Below, piece by piece: positions 8,876 through 17,277 of a stretch of 64,000 nucleotides of DNA. The notes beneath the pieces are model-generated. The model was not told the DNA's origin. It saw only the letters and a list, made by a program, of their open reading frames with translations, and did no database searches. How positions within the stretch are numbered: position 1 is the first letter of the stretch; every line of letters begins with the position of its first letter. The translations under genes and the position numbers were made by a program. Source of the stretch: Thermomicrobium sp. CFH 73360 (GTDB lineage: Bacteria > Chloroflexota > Chloroflexia > Thermomicrobiales > Thermomicrobiaceae); NCBI RefSeq assembly GCF_023806465.1, contig NZ_JAMSLS010000004.1:74498-138497 (forward strand), read 5' to 3'.

Positions 8876-9175
8876 TGCGCGGGAATCGTCGGGAGTTGGC
8901 AGTGACCGCGTCTGGGATTCGTTCAACCGCTTCCGAATCAAGAGACTTTTCGATCGCCGGACGAAGACGCAAGAGCTCCAAGCTACTGCACTTTGGAATC
9001 TGTCAGTGTTGTCTTTGTCGAACCGGATTTGTCTATTGGAAGGCACCGGGGCGCAGCGGGTCGTCTGAAGGAAATTAACCCCCGAAGGGTTGTGGTGCCC
9101 AGTTGGCATCAGCGAGGTGCTGTTTAGGCTGGTAAACTCGTGTATCGAATGCGAAACGAGGCTTTGAATCTCGCG
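8876..9175. other. Intergenic region, no recognised gene
   Basis: About 300 bases between the tRNA terminator and the alcohol dehydrogenase control region. A long minus-strand open frame crosses it but reads through both tRNAs and looks spurious. A short hairpin around AACCCCCGAAGGGTT near 9077-9091, followed on the minus strand by TAATTTCC, could end a transcript of the micro-ORF at 9176-9247. Confidence 0.35.
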
Positions 9176-9247
9176 TCACGTAGTCCAGGCGGGTCCGACT
9201 GGGCCCAGCGCGCGGCGCCATCCTGGCTTCACCACGGTTTGCGCCAT
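9176..9247 (-). CDS. Possible 23-codon micro-ORF divergent from adh
   Basis: This reading frame starts with ATG at 9247 and runs 23 codons to TGA. It is preceded by AAGGAG at a spacing of eight bases, one of the best ribosome sites in the window. The encoded peptide begins MAQTVVKPGWRR and is rich in Gly, Pro, Trp and Arg, with no membrane helix. It faces away from the alcohol dehydrogenase and shares its control region. It may be a real small protein, a leader peptide or chance; I recognise no family. Confidence 0.3.
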   Translation of the reverse strand: MAQTVVKPGWRRALGPVGPAWTT

Positions 9248-9267
9248 GATTGGTACTCCTTCACGTG

Positions 9268-9303
9268 ACACTGTTGACTCCTCAACACTGTGTGGGGGAT
9301 ACT
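9268..9303 (+). promoter_or_regulatory. adh promoter with direct repeats
   Basis: A -35 TTGACT (9274-9279) and -10 GATACT (9298-9303) are spaced by 18 bases. Two copies of ACACTGT (9268-9274 and 9285-9291), 17 bases apart, flank the -35 box on one DNA face approximately every 1.6 turns. They are candidate regulator sites. The ribosome site GGAGGGA of adh lies at 9324-9330. Confidence 0.6.
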
Positions 9304-9338
9304 GCGAGACCAGGATCATACACGGAGGGAGTACCGTG

Positions 9339-10442
9339 ATGCGCGCTCGTGCTGCCGTGCTGACAGAAGTCAAGAAGCCGTTGGAGATCTGGGAGGTGGA
9401 CATTGATCCACCCCGAGAAGGCGAAGTCTTGGTTCGCGTGGTCGCGGCGGGAGTCTGCCACAGTGACTTGCACTACATTCAAGGTGATCTCGAAGCCGTT
9501 CTTCCAGCGGTGCCAGGGCATGAGGGGGCTGGGGTGGTTGAGGCAGTTGGGTCAGGGGTGACGCGCTTCCAGCCCGGCGATCCGGTTCTCTTTGTCTTTC
9601 GCGCTTTCTGCGGGCAGTGTTTCTACTGTCTCAACGGTCGTCCGGCCCTCTGCGACTTCAGTAATCCGATCCGGCGAACTGGTCGCATGTTCGATGGGAC
9701 AACACGCTTCCATCGCGATGGGCAGGATGTTCATCACATTCTCGGAGTATCGTGCTTCGCCGAGTATACGGTCGTACCGGAGCAAGGTCTTCTGAAGTTG
9801 CCGGCCGATGTTCCGCTTGATCGGGCCGCGTTGGTGGGGTGTGGTGTAACCACTGGGGTCGGAGCAGTGCTGTTTGCAGCTGGAGTGCGACCCGGAGAAA
9901 GTGTCCTGGTCATCGGTTGTGGAGGAGTTGGGCTCAACGTCGTCCAAGGGGCCGCACTCGTCGGTGCTGGACCAATCATCGCCGCCGATATCGTGCCACA
10001 GAAACTCGAATGGGCTCGCCAACTCGGGGCGACACACACGGTGAATCCGAAGGAACAAGACCTCCTCGAGGCTGTGCGGTCGTTGACCGAGGGACGCGGC
10101 GCGGATTACGCTTTTGAGGTCATCGGTCGAGCAGAGACGATTCAGCAGGCATATGCCGCGACGCGCAAGGGCGGAACGATGGTCGTTGTTGGGTTGACCC
10201 CTATGGGGACCGCAATTCCACTTGATCCGCTCGATCTGCTGCGCTCCGAAAAGACGATTAAAGGTACCGTTTACGGTTCTGCGAATTTGCCGCGCGATAT
10301 CCCGCGGCTAATAGAGCTGTATCGACTCGGGCAACTCAAGCTGGATGAATTGATCTCACGCCGCCTACGTCTCGAGGAGATCAATCAGGGATTCGAAGCG
10401 ATGCTTGCTGGAAGTGTCGCCCGGAGCATCATCGTGTTGTGA
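9339..10442 (+). CDS. Zinc-dependent medium-chain alcohol dehydrogenase
   Basis: This NAD(P)-dependent oxidoreductase of 367 residues should interconvert an alcohol and an aldehyde in the cytosol. Catalytic-zinc ligands are the Cys and the following region of AAGVCHSDLHYIQGD and the His in GHEGAGVVEAVG; the structural-zinc cysteines are in CGQCFYCLNGRPALC. The Rossmann loop is VIGCGGVGLNVVQGA, followed by an acidic AADIV at the strand end, which favours NAD. The layout resembles the class III/mycothiol-type alcohol dehydrogenases; substrate is unassigned. The start at 9339 is set by GGAGGGA eight bases upstream; an earlier in-frame ATG at 9246 lies upstream of the promoter and is unlikely. 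Confidence 0.9.
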   Translation: MRARAAVLTEVKKPLEIWEVDIDPPREGEVLVRVVAAGVCHSDLHYIQGDLEAVLPAVPGHEGAGVVEAVGSGVTRFQPGDPVLFVFRAFCGQCFYCLNGRPALCDFSNPIRRTGRMFDGTTRFHRDGQDVHHILGVSCFAEYTVVPEQGLLKLPADVPLDRAALVGCGVTTGVGAVLFAAGVRPGESVLVIGCGGVGLNVVQGAALVGAGPIIAADIVPQKLEWARQLGATHTVNPKEQDLLEAVRSLTEGRGADYAFEVIGRAETIQQAYAATRKGGTMVVVGLTPMGTAIPLDPLDLLRSEKTIKGTVYGSANLPRDIPRLIELYRLGQLKLDELISRRLRLEEINQGFEAMLAGSVARSIIVL

Positions 10443-10455
10443 GTCGCAGGGTTGT

Positions 10456-11673
10456 TCAACCTTTCGGCAACTTGGGTACAAGACGGGCAAAACGTCGCTT
10501 GCCCACCTGGAGTACGATCGGTTCACGCAGTTCGAGCACTGCTTCGGGATCGTCGACCCGTTGTCCATCCAGGCGCACGCCGCCTTGGAGGACGAGGCGG
10601 CGTGCTTCGTTATTCGTTCGCGCGAAGCCAGCGCGGACGATGTAGTCGATGACGCGAGCTCTCGTTGGGACCGCAATCTCTGGGAGTTCCTCGGGAAGTT
10701 CGCGGAGTCGGTGTACTCGATGGAAATAGTCGCGCGCACGAGCAGCGGCTTCGGGTGAGTGCAGATCGCTGACAATGATTGTCGCGAGGCGTTCTTTGAC
10801 GTCACGTGGATTCAGCGAGCCGGTAGCCATCCGTGCGACCATGTCGTCAATTTCCTCATCCGGGAGATCAGTAAGGAGACGGAGGTAGTCGCCGAGCACA
10901 TGATCGGGGATTGACATAATTTTGCCGAACATCTCCTCAGGAAGTTCATTGACCGCGATATAATTCCCATAACTCTTACTCATCTTGAGGGTGCCGTCGG
11001 TGCCAACGAGCAGGGGAACCGTGAGCACATCTTGCGGCTCAAGCCCGTATTCGCGCATAATGTCACGCCCGACCAAGAGGTTGAATAACTGGTCGGTTCC
11101 ACCGATCTCGACGTCGGCTTGGATCGCAACAGAGTCGTAGGCCTGCAGAAGCGGGTAAAGGAGCTCGGTGATGCTAATTGCCGATCCCTGCTCGTAGCGT
11201 CGCGCGAAGTCCTCTCGGGTCAGGAGCTTGGCGACCGTGTATTTGCTCGCCAATCGGATAACGTCCTCCAGCGTGAATGTCCCAAACCAGGTACTTTGCC
11301 AAACGATCTCGGCTCGGCTCACGTCGACGACCTTGAAGAATTGGTCAAGGTACGTCTGTGCGTTGGCAGCAACCTCTTCCGCTGTGAGCATCGGGCGCTG
11401 CGCCGAGCGGCCGGAAGGATCCCCAATGCGAGCAGTCCAGTCACCAATGATGACGACGACCTGGTGGCCGAGTGACTGGAATTCTCGGAGCTTGCGGAAA
11501 CAGACATAATGACCGAGGTGGATGTCGGGGCGTGTGGGGTCGACGCCCAACTTGACGCGAAGCGGCCGATCACCAAGCAGACGGGCACGGAGCCGTTCGC
11601 GAACGACGACATCGACAGTACCACGTGTGAGGAGCCGATCGACCAGAACTTCACGTTCGGTCCGATAAACCAT
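10456..11673 (-). CDS. tyrS: Tyrosyl-tRNA synthetase
   Basis: The enzyme charges tRNA-Tyr. It has 405 residues: a class I catalytic domain with HLGH at 52-55 (the HIGH motif), IGDWTARIGDPSGR, and KMSKS in GTLKMSKSYGNYI, followed by a C-terminal S4 RNA-binding domain (ARTNNEARRLVLQGGVRLDG). It is the last gene of the nusA operon and its start overlaps the ribF end by 23 bases in a different frame, so translational coupling is likely. GGAAGGAG lies 12 bases before the ATG. No T-box leader is visible because the gene is internal to the operon. Confidence 0.97.
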   Translation of the reverse strand: MVYRTEREVLVDRLLTRGTVDVVVRERLRARLLGDRPLRVKLGVDPTRPDIHLGHYVCFRKLREFQSLGHQVVVIIGDWTARIGDPSGRSAQRPMLTAEEVAANAQTYLDQFFKVVDVSRAEIVWQSTWFGTFTLEDVIRLASKYTVAKLLTREDFARRYEQGSAISITELLYPLLQAYDSVAIQADVEIGGTDQLFNLLVGRDIMREYGLEPQDVLTVPLLVGTDGTLKMSKSYGNYIAVNELPEEMFGKIMSIPDHVLGDYLRLLTDLPDEEIDDMVARMATGSLNPRDVKERLATIIVSDLHSPEAAARARDYFHRVHRLRELPEELPEIAVPTRARVIDYIVRAGFARTNNEARRLVLQGGVRLDGQRVDDPEAVLELREPIVLQVGKRRFARLVPKLPKG

Positions 11674-12661
11674 AGGTCAAATGAACTCCTTCCAAAGGTG
11701 TGTGAAGAGCAGCGACGAGTGGCGGGGGCCAGCTCGACATGATCGATTCTAGTCGTTGGCGAGCTTGCTGCTCATCCTGTTGCATTTGATCGATCAGTTC
11801 CTGGACATTGGAGAAGGCACGATCCGGGCGCAGCCGATCGATAAAGTAGATCGTCAAAGTCTCACCCCGGAGATTCGGGACCGACTCCGCAAGCAAGTAC
11901 GCTTCTACGGCGTAGCCCGCGCCAGGAAAGGTCGGGCGATCTCCAATATACGCCAGTCCTGGATACCAGGTCTGACGTGTCCAAGCCATAGCGGCGTAGA
12001 TGCCGTGCGCTGGGGGGAGGAGACGATCGAACACCGCGAGATTCGCTGTTGGGAACCCAAGCTGTGACCCCCGTCCAGAACCAGCAACGATCTCGCCAAC
12101 GAGAGCATGTGGTCGTCCCAGAAGTTCTGCGGCCAGCCGTACATTGCCTTCGGTGATTGCTTGACGGATTCGCGTGGAAGAGATTGGCGTCGACCCATCT
12201 TCAACTCTGGTCACGACGGACACGGAGAAACCGAACTCGGAAGCGAGTTCGCGGAGGACGCGCGGATTTCCGCTCCGGCCACGGCCGAAGTGGAAGTCGT
12301 CACCGACGATGATTTCGGTGGGATGGGTCGCTGCGACAAGCAAATCGATAAACTCTCGAGGCGTGAGAGAAGCGAACTGGCGATCAAATCGAATCAGCAG
12401 GATCCGATCGATCCCGCAGGCCAGAAGGAGTCGCAAACGATGTTCAGTAAGCGTCAGTCGCAGCGGGGCGTGATCGGGAGCAAGCACTTCGGCTGGCAAC
12501 GGGTCGAAGGTGATGACCAGACTCGCGACACCATGATGGATAGCATGGTTGCGAACCGTCTCGAGGAGATGACGGTGTCCATAGTGAACCCCATCGAAAT
12601 TTCCAATTGTCACCACGTGTGGTTCAGCCGGGAGGTCGTCCCAATCAGTCACGATGCGCAT
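11651..12661 (-). CDS. ribF: Bifunctional riboflavin kinase/FAD synthetase
   Basis: The enzyme makes FMN from riboflavin and FAD from FMN. The 336-residue product has the nucleotidyltransferase domain first (TIGNFDGVHYGHRHLL near residue 15, ISSTRIRQAI near 160) and the flavokinase domain second (GRGSQLGFPTANL near 190, then LRGETLTIYF and FIDRLRPDRAF). The start at 12661 is chosen because homologues begin just before the TIGNFDGVH segment; the frame extends 32 codons upstream without family character. It sits between truB and tyrS, a common bacterial position after truB. Confidence 0.95.
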   Translation of the reverse strand: MRIVTDWDDLPAEPHVVTIGNFDGVHYGHRHLLETVRNHAIHHGVASLVITFDPLPAEVLAPDHAPLRLTLTEHRLRLLLACGIDRILLIRFDRQFASLTPREFIDLLVAATHPTEIIVGDDFHFGRGRSGNPRVLRELASEFGFSVSVVTRVEDGSTPISSTRIRQAITEGNVRLAAELLGRPHALVGEIVAGSGRGSQLGFPTANLAVFDRLLPPAHGIYAAMAWTRQTWYPGLAYIGDRPTFPGAGYAVEAYLLAESVPNLRGETLTIYFIDRLRPDRAFSNVQELIDQMQQDEQQARQRLESIMSSWPPPLVAALHTPLEGVHLTYGLSDRT

Positions 12662-12681
12662 TGCGCGATTCGTCTCCTCAG

Positions 12682-13575
12682 TCAGTGTCGTTCGTGATGA
12701 ACGAGTACGGGACGCCAGCAGGCCTGAACGGCATCGTATCGAGCGACTCCGACCCATGTACCGTCGGGCGCATATGCCCGTGCGAGGGTCTCAGGGAGTG
12801 CGGTCTCTGAAGACCGCACCGGTGCGCCATGATACCACGCCGTCATTTGCTGCTCCGGTATGAGCAGAACCGGAAGTGTTGAGACGAGCATGTCAGGATG
12901 TTGTGCGAGGAGAGACCAGGTTTCAGGACTAAGGCAGCGCTCCAGCTCCGGGATCGACCAGGCCTCACTCAGTGTGAGCGTGCCGATGCGCGTTCGAACG
13001 AGCCCGTGCAGGTATCCTCCCGTGCCGAGGAGTGCTCCCAGGTCGCGTGCCAAGGAACGGACGTAAAAACCCTTGCTGCAATCAATGGAGACAATAACGT
13101 CTGGATAGTCGTAGTGGAGGCATTGCAAGTCATGGACAAAGACCGTCCGGGGACGGAGTTCCGTGGGTATCTGTTCCCGAGCTCGACGATATGCCGGGGT
13201 GCCTCCGATCTTGACCGCAGAATAGGAAGGGGGACGTTGCTCGAACGAGCCGCGGAACCGCTCTAGAGCAGTATGGAGCTGAGCCAGACTTGGCGGTTGG
13301 CTCGCCGGTGAGACCTGAGATGGCTCACCCTCCAGGTCGTCGGTCGTGGTCGAAGCCCCGAGCACAATATGGGCAACGTATGACTTGTCTGCGTCGATCG
13401 CATACTGGATGAGCCGCGTCGCGATCCCAACCGCGATAAGGAGGAGTCCCTCGGCAGCGGGATCGAGCGTTCCGCCATGACCGACCCAGCGGGTACGGAG
13501 TCGCTTACGAACCCAGTTTACGACGTCGTGTGAAGTCCAACCTCGTGGCTTGTCGACGAGCAAAATACCGTGCAC
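12682..13575 (-). CDS. truB: tRNA pseudouridine-55 synthase
   Basis: TruB converts U55 to pseudouridine in the T-loop of tRNAs. The 297-residue product begins MHGILLVDKPRGWTSHDVV and has the catalytic aspartate in GHGGTLDPAAEGLLLIAVG, then KSYVAHIVLGASTTTDDLEG and the CSKGFYVRSLARDLG segment. The start is GTG at 13575, seven bases after the nrnA stop, with GAGGT as a plausible ribosome site. The C-terminal extension after residue 230 is weakly conserved. Confidence 0.96.
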   Translation of the reverse strand: MHGILLVDKPRGWTSHDVVNWVRKRLRTRWVGHGGTLDPAAEGLLLIAVGIATRLIQYAIDADKSYVAHIVLGASTTTDDLEGEPSQVSPASQPPSLAQLHTALERFRGSFEQRPPSYSAVKIGGTPAYRRAREQIPTELRPRTVFVHDLQCLHYDYPDVIVSIDCSKGFYVRSLARDLGALLGTGGYLHGLVRTRIGTLTLSEAWSIPELERCLSPETWSLLAQHPDMLVSTLPVLLIPEQQMTAWYHGAPVRSSETALPETLARAYAPDGTWVGVARYDAVQACWRPVLVHHERH

Positions 13576-13581
13576 TGCTCC

Positions 13582-14613
13582 TTACCTCGAGTGTGGCCGG
13601 GTTGCCAGGAGTTCCGTGACTATTGCACGAAGGTCGTTGAGGAACACCCGGCGAGCGGCTTCTCCAGGCGGCAAACGACAACCAGCAGCACGGGGATGTC
13701 CACCGCCACCGTACCGCTGGCAGAGTTGGGCAACGTCAACTAAGGAGTCAGCGGAGCGCAGACTCACACGCCAACCTTCGGGCTGTTCGTAAAAGAGCAG
13801 CGACACCACTGTGCCCTCAGCTCCGCTGAGAAAATTTACGATTCCTTCTCCCTCAAGGGGCCTCGCGCCAGTCTCGCGGAGCATGTCCCGCGTAATTTCG
13901 GTCCAAATCAACGGCGGTTCAACACGGATTCGACTCAATGCAGCGCCCCACAAACGAATCGTGGAAACGGGTTTCCGCCGAAAGAGGTTATTGACAATCT
14001 CTTCATGACGGGCACCAAGGCGCAGAAGGAGAGCAGCGAGTTCGAGTGCGCGGACGCTGGTGCTTGTTGTCTGAAAACTCAACGTGTCCCCATAGAGCCC
14101 CGTAAGCAAACAGGTCGCAATATCGGGCGTGATGGTGACACCAACTGTCAGGAACCATTGCGCTAATATCTCGGTCGTTGAAGCCGCGTTCGGATCGATG
14201 AGGTCGACGTGTCCGAAACGAGTATTCGTAATGTGATGGTCGATGTTCACCATTGGTATTTGGCCGTCGAACCAGTTGGAATGCAAGTGAAAGAACGGTC
14301 CGAGCCGACTTGGATCGGCGCAATCGAGGAGCGCGATACAGTCGGGTGTCTCGTGCACCGTTGCAGGCTCACGGATCAGTAGGTCGGCCGCTGGGAGAAA
14401 AGACAGACTTGAGGGGACTAGGCCATCTCCCGTCAAACAGATCAAGTTAGAGACCACTTCGGCGAGGGCTAAACGGAGAGCCAAGATCGATGCGACCGCG
14501 TCGGCATCGGGATTTGCGTGCGTGGCGATCAACACCGTGCGCGCGCTGGCAAGCAGTTGCCAGGCGGCGCGACCCTCGAAACCCGTACTGTGGTTCGGTT
14601 CACGAGTGGTCAT
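13582..14613 (-). CDS. nrnA: DHH-family oligoribonuclease / pAp phosphatase
   Basis: NrnA-type enzymes degrade nanoRNA from the 5' end and dephosphorylate pAp. The 343-residue product has an N-terminal DHH domain (THANPDADAVAS, LLDCADPSRLG, and NIDHHITNTRFG with the DHH motif) and a C-terminal DHHA1 domain ending in RYGGGGHPRAAGCRL. The start at 14613 overlaps the rbfA end by 14 bases; an upstream in-frame start at 14709 would lie deep inside rbfA. The order rbfA-nrnA-truB-ribF is common in bacteria, which supports the call. Confidence 0.93.
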   Translation of the reverse strand: MTTREPNHSTGFEGRAAWQLLASARTVLIATHANPDADAVASILALRLALAEVVSNLICLTGDGLVPSSLSFLPAADLLIREPATVHETPDCIALLDCADPSRLGPFFHLHSNWFDGQIPMVNIDHHITNTRFGHVDLIDPNAASTTEILAQWFLTVGVTITPDIATCLLTGLYGDTLSFQTTSTSVRALELAALLLRLGARHEEIVNNLFRRKPVSTIRLWGAALSRIRVEPPLIWTEITRDMLRETGARPLEGEGIVNFLSGAEGTVVSLLFYEQPEGWRVSLRSADSLVDVAQLCQRYGGGGHPRAAGCRLPPGEAARRVFLNDLRAIVTELLATRPHSR

Positions 14614-14989
14614 CGTCTTTACTCGTTCCTGCCATGTCAGTTTGTCGTTCTCGCTCAATCTGATACAGCAGGCGCGCGACCTGCTCCGCGTGTTCGAGCG
14701 AACGATCAAGCTTAAAATGCAGTTCAGGAATGTGTCTTGTGTGCAGATGAGGAGCGATCAACCGACGGATGAAGCCGGCGGCACCTTGGAGTGCCTGCAA
14801 TGCTGCCTCTTGTTCTTCGTGACTGCCGTACACGGAGACAAAAACACGCGCATGACGGAGGTCAGGGCTGAGTTCGACGCGTGTGACGCTGACGAAACCG
14901 AGGCGGGGATCGCGGAGTTCACGTTGGATGATGGCACTGATCTCGTCACGCAGGAACTCTGCTAGTCGCGCTTGTCGATAACCGGGCAT
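14600..14989 (-). CDS. rbfA: Ribosome-binding factor A
   Basis: RbfA is a small KH-like protein that binds the 30S subunit during late 16S rRNA maturation. The 129-residue product begins MPGYRQARLAEFLRDEISAII, carries LRDPRLGFVSVTRVELSPDLRHARVFVS, and ends its core with HTRHIPELHFKLDRSLEHAEQVARLL. Its length is typical of the family. It follows infB after 43 bases on the minus strand and overlaps nrnA. Confidence 0.95.
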   Translation of the reverse strand: MPGYRQARLAEFLRDEISAIIQRELRDPRLGFVSVTRVELSPDLRHARVFVSVYGSHEEQEAALQALQGAAGFIRRLIAPHLHTRHIPELHFKLDRSLEHAEQVARLLYQIERERQTDMAGTSKDDDHS

Positions 14990-15032
14990 CGCTTGCCCTC
15001 CCTTCCGCGCGGCCGGTTGCGCGGGCGCGTCA

Positions 15033-16895
15033 TCAACGCCCGCGCGGTACCTGTTCGATGTGATAGAACTCGATCTGATCGCCGACGCGGATATCGTTGA
15101 AGCCGTCGATGGTCACGCCACACTCGTAGCCCGCGGCGATTTCCCGGACATCTTCTTTGAATCGACGCAACGAGGCGACCGTGCCCTCGTGGATCACCTT
15201 GCCGTCCCGGATGACGCGGACGCGAGCATTGCGTAGAGCCTTACCACTCACAACGTAGAGACCGGCTGCGACCGCTCGGTTCGGGAGGCGGAACGTTTCT
15301 CGTACTTCGGCGACACCGTCAACGACTTCTCGCGTTTCAGGTGCGAGCAATCCGGTGACGGCACCACGAACTTCCTCCAGCAGGTGGTAGATGACATCGT
15401 AGTACCGAATGTCTACACCGGTCGCTTCCGCAGCACGTCGGGCGGCAACGTCAGGACGGACGTTGAAGCCAATGACGATCGCGCCGGTCGTCGCGGCAAG
15501 CATGACGTCCGACTCCGAGATGGCACCAGTGGCCGCATGGAGAACAGTGATACCAACACCTTCGAGCTCATCATTGAGCTTTGCCAGAGCGTTTTGGATC
15601 GCCTCCAGGCTTCCCTGAACGTCCGCTTTCAGGATGAGGCGCAGTTCGCGCGTCTCGCTAACCTGGAGCCCCTTGTGGAACTCGTCGAGCTTGATGACGC
15701 GCGTCTCAGCAAACGCCTCAGCGCGGCGCTTGAGTGCGCGCTGCGCGGCGATTTCCTTGGCGGTACGCTCATCCTCGACGACCTGGAGGTAGTCGCCTGC
15801 CTCCGGCACTTCCTCGAGACCGAGAATCTCAACTGGCATGGAGGGTTCGGCGCGACGTACCTTTCGGCCGCGGTCGTCGAACATGGCGCGGACACGTCCC
15901 CACGTTGCACCAGCGACCACGATATCGTTGAGTTTGAGGGTGCCCGTCTGGACCAAGACCGTCGCGATGGGGCCCCGCTTCTGATCGATCTTGGCCTCGA
16001 TGATCACACCGATGGCTGGCCGGTTCGGGTTAGCCTTGAGTTCGTGCAAATCAGCGACTAGCAAAATCATTTCCAACAGATCCTCGATGCCAAGTCGCTG
16101 TTTCGCCGACACCTCGACGACAGGCACGTCACCGCCGTACTCCTCCGGGATGACGCCGATTTCTGCCAGCTGCTGCTTGACGCGGGCTGGGTTGGCCGTG
16201 GGTAGATCAATCTTGTTGATCGCGACAATGATCGGCACATTCGCCGCACGGGCGTGAGCGACTGCTTCCCGTGTCTGCGGCATCACCCCGTCGTCAGCTG
16301 CAACCACCAAGACCGCGATGTCCGTGACCTGGGCACCGCGGGCGCGCATGGCGGTGAAGGCCTCGTGTCCAGGGGTGTCGAGGAAAGTAATCTTGCGGCC
16401 CTGGACCTCGACTTGGTACGCACCGATGTGCTGCGTAATCCCGCCAGCCTCACCCTCGGCGACATTTGTGTGCCGAATGGCGTCGAGCAGCTTCGTCTTC
16501 CCGTGGTCGACGTGCCCCATGATTGTGACAACAGGAGGACGCGGCACGGCCCCGGGCTCCTGTGCGCTCAGCCGGACGATCTCGGCCAAGCTCTTCTCCT
16601 GTTGGACGGCTTCGGGAGTCCGTTCAACGAGCTCGACGCCGAAGTCGGCGGCGACGGCTGCGGCGGTTTCAAAGTCGATCTGCTGGTTAATGCTCGCCAT
16701 GACGCGTCGCTGCATGAGTGCCTTGATCAATTCGACTGCGCTGACACCAATCGCCTCAGCGAGCTCGCCGACCGTGATGACACTACCGATCTCGATCGGC
16801 CCCTTGACTGTGGCGATGCCGCTACCGCTGCGCTGCGTTGCTGGTGTCGGGCGCTCAGGCCTCGTGGGAGCTTGCTTCTTCGCTTTCGTACTCAT
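15033..16895 (-). CDS. infB: Translation initiation factor IF-2
   Basis: IF-2 is a GTPase that places initiator tRNA on the ribosome. The 620-residue product is a short form: a brief basic N-terminus, an IF2_N helix bundle ([21 protein letters not shown], about residues 40-60), the G domain with [16 protein letters not shown] (G1), DTPGHEA (G3) and AINKIDLP (G4), then domains II to IV ending in [19 protein letters not shown]. It lacks the long N-terminal repeats of enterobacterial IF-2. The start at 16895 overlaps the ylxR stop (ATGA); the 52 codons upstream are simply ylxR read in another frame. Confidence 0.97.
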   Translation of the reverse strand: MSTKAKKQAPTRPERPTPATQRSGSGIATVKGPIEIGSVITVGELAEAIGVSAVELIKALMQRRVMASINQQIDFETAAAVAADFGVELVERTPEAVQQEKSLAEIVRLSAQEPGAVPRPPVVTIMGHVDHGKTKLLDAIRHTNVAEGEAGGITQHIGAYQVEVQGRKITFLDTPGHEAFTAMRARGAQVTDIAVLVVAADDGVMPQTREAVAHARAANVPIIVAINKIDLPTANPARVKQQLAEIGVIPEEYGGDVPVVEVSAKQRLGIEDLLEMILLVADLHELKANPNRPAIGVIIEAKIDQKRGPIATVLVQTGTLKLNDIVVAGATWGRVRAMFDDRGRKVRRAEPSMPVEILGLEEVPEAGDYLQVVEDERTAKEIAAQRALKRRAEAFAETRVIKLDEFHKGLQVSETRELRLILKADVQGSLEAIQNALAKLNDELEGVGITVLHAATGAISESDVMLAATTGAIVIGFNVRPDVAARRAAEATGVDIRYYDVIYHLLEEVRGAVTGLLAPETREVVDGVAEVRETFRLPNRAVAAGLYVVSGKALRNARVRVIRDGKVIHEGTVASLRRFKEDVREIAAGYECGVTIDGFNDIRVGDQIEFYHIEQVPRGR

Positions 16896-17251
16896 GGTTG
16901 TTCCTCCTGTTCGAGTACTGTCTCGTTGGCGGGCGGCTCCTCGCGGCGAATGTGGAGATCGGCCCAGCGCAAGAGTTCTGCCCGAAATTCCGGTGGTACC
17001 GGCACGCGGAGCGCGCGTTCCAGCACGTCCGTCGTGGCAGCGCGCTCCCAACAGCTGAACCGTCGGCAGAGATAGGCACCGCGGCCGCTCCGCTTGCCAG
17101 TCGGATCGATGGCGAGCGTCCCGTCCGGTGTCCGGACGATACGAACGAATGTACGCTTCAAGTCACGGGCGCGGCACGCGACACAGGTGCGTACCGGCAG
17201 ATGCTTGAGGCGCGGTCCACGCCCTTTCGTTCGGTCGGGACGCTCGCTCAT
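16892..17251 (-). CDS. ylxR: YlxR-family RNA-binding protein
   Basis: This 119-residue basic protein carries the YlxR signatures [11 protein letters not shown] (residues about 18-28) and [10 protein letters not shown]. YlxR proteins are small nucleic-acid binders encoded between nusA and infB; a role in nucleoid or RNase P regulation has been proposed. A start at ATG 17251 is preferred; an in-frame TTG at 17281 overlaps the nusA stop and would add ten residues. It overlaps infB by 4 bases. Confidence 0.9.
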   Translation of the reverse strand: MSERPDRTKGRGPRLKHLPVRTCVACRARDLKRTFVRIVRTPDGTLAIDPTGKRSGRGAYLCRRFSCWERAATTDVLERALRVPVPPEFRAELLRWADLHIRREEPPANETVLEQEEQP

Positions 17252-17277
17252 CGTCACGATCCCCTGCGAAACGGGTG

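Noticed and set aside
8012-9109. Long minus-strand open frame of 365 codons
   Set aside because: It runs through two tRNA genes, the tRNA terminator and antisense to the protease gene; the translation is low-complexity Ser/Arg-rich with no family features.
16254-17075. Plus-strand open frames antisense to infB and ylxR
   Set aside because: They arise from the codon bias of the real genes; no ribosome site or conserved motif.
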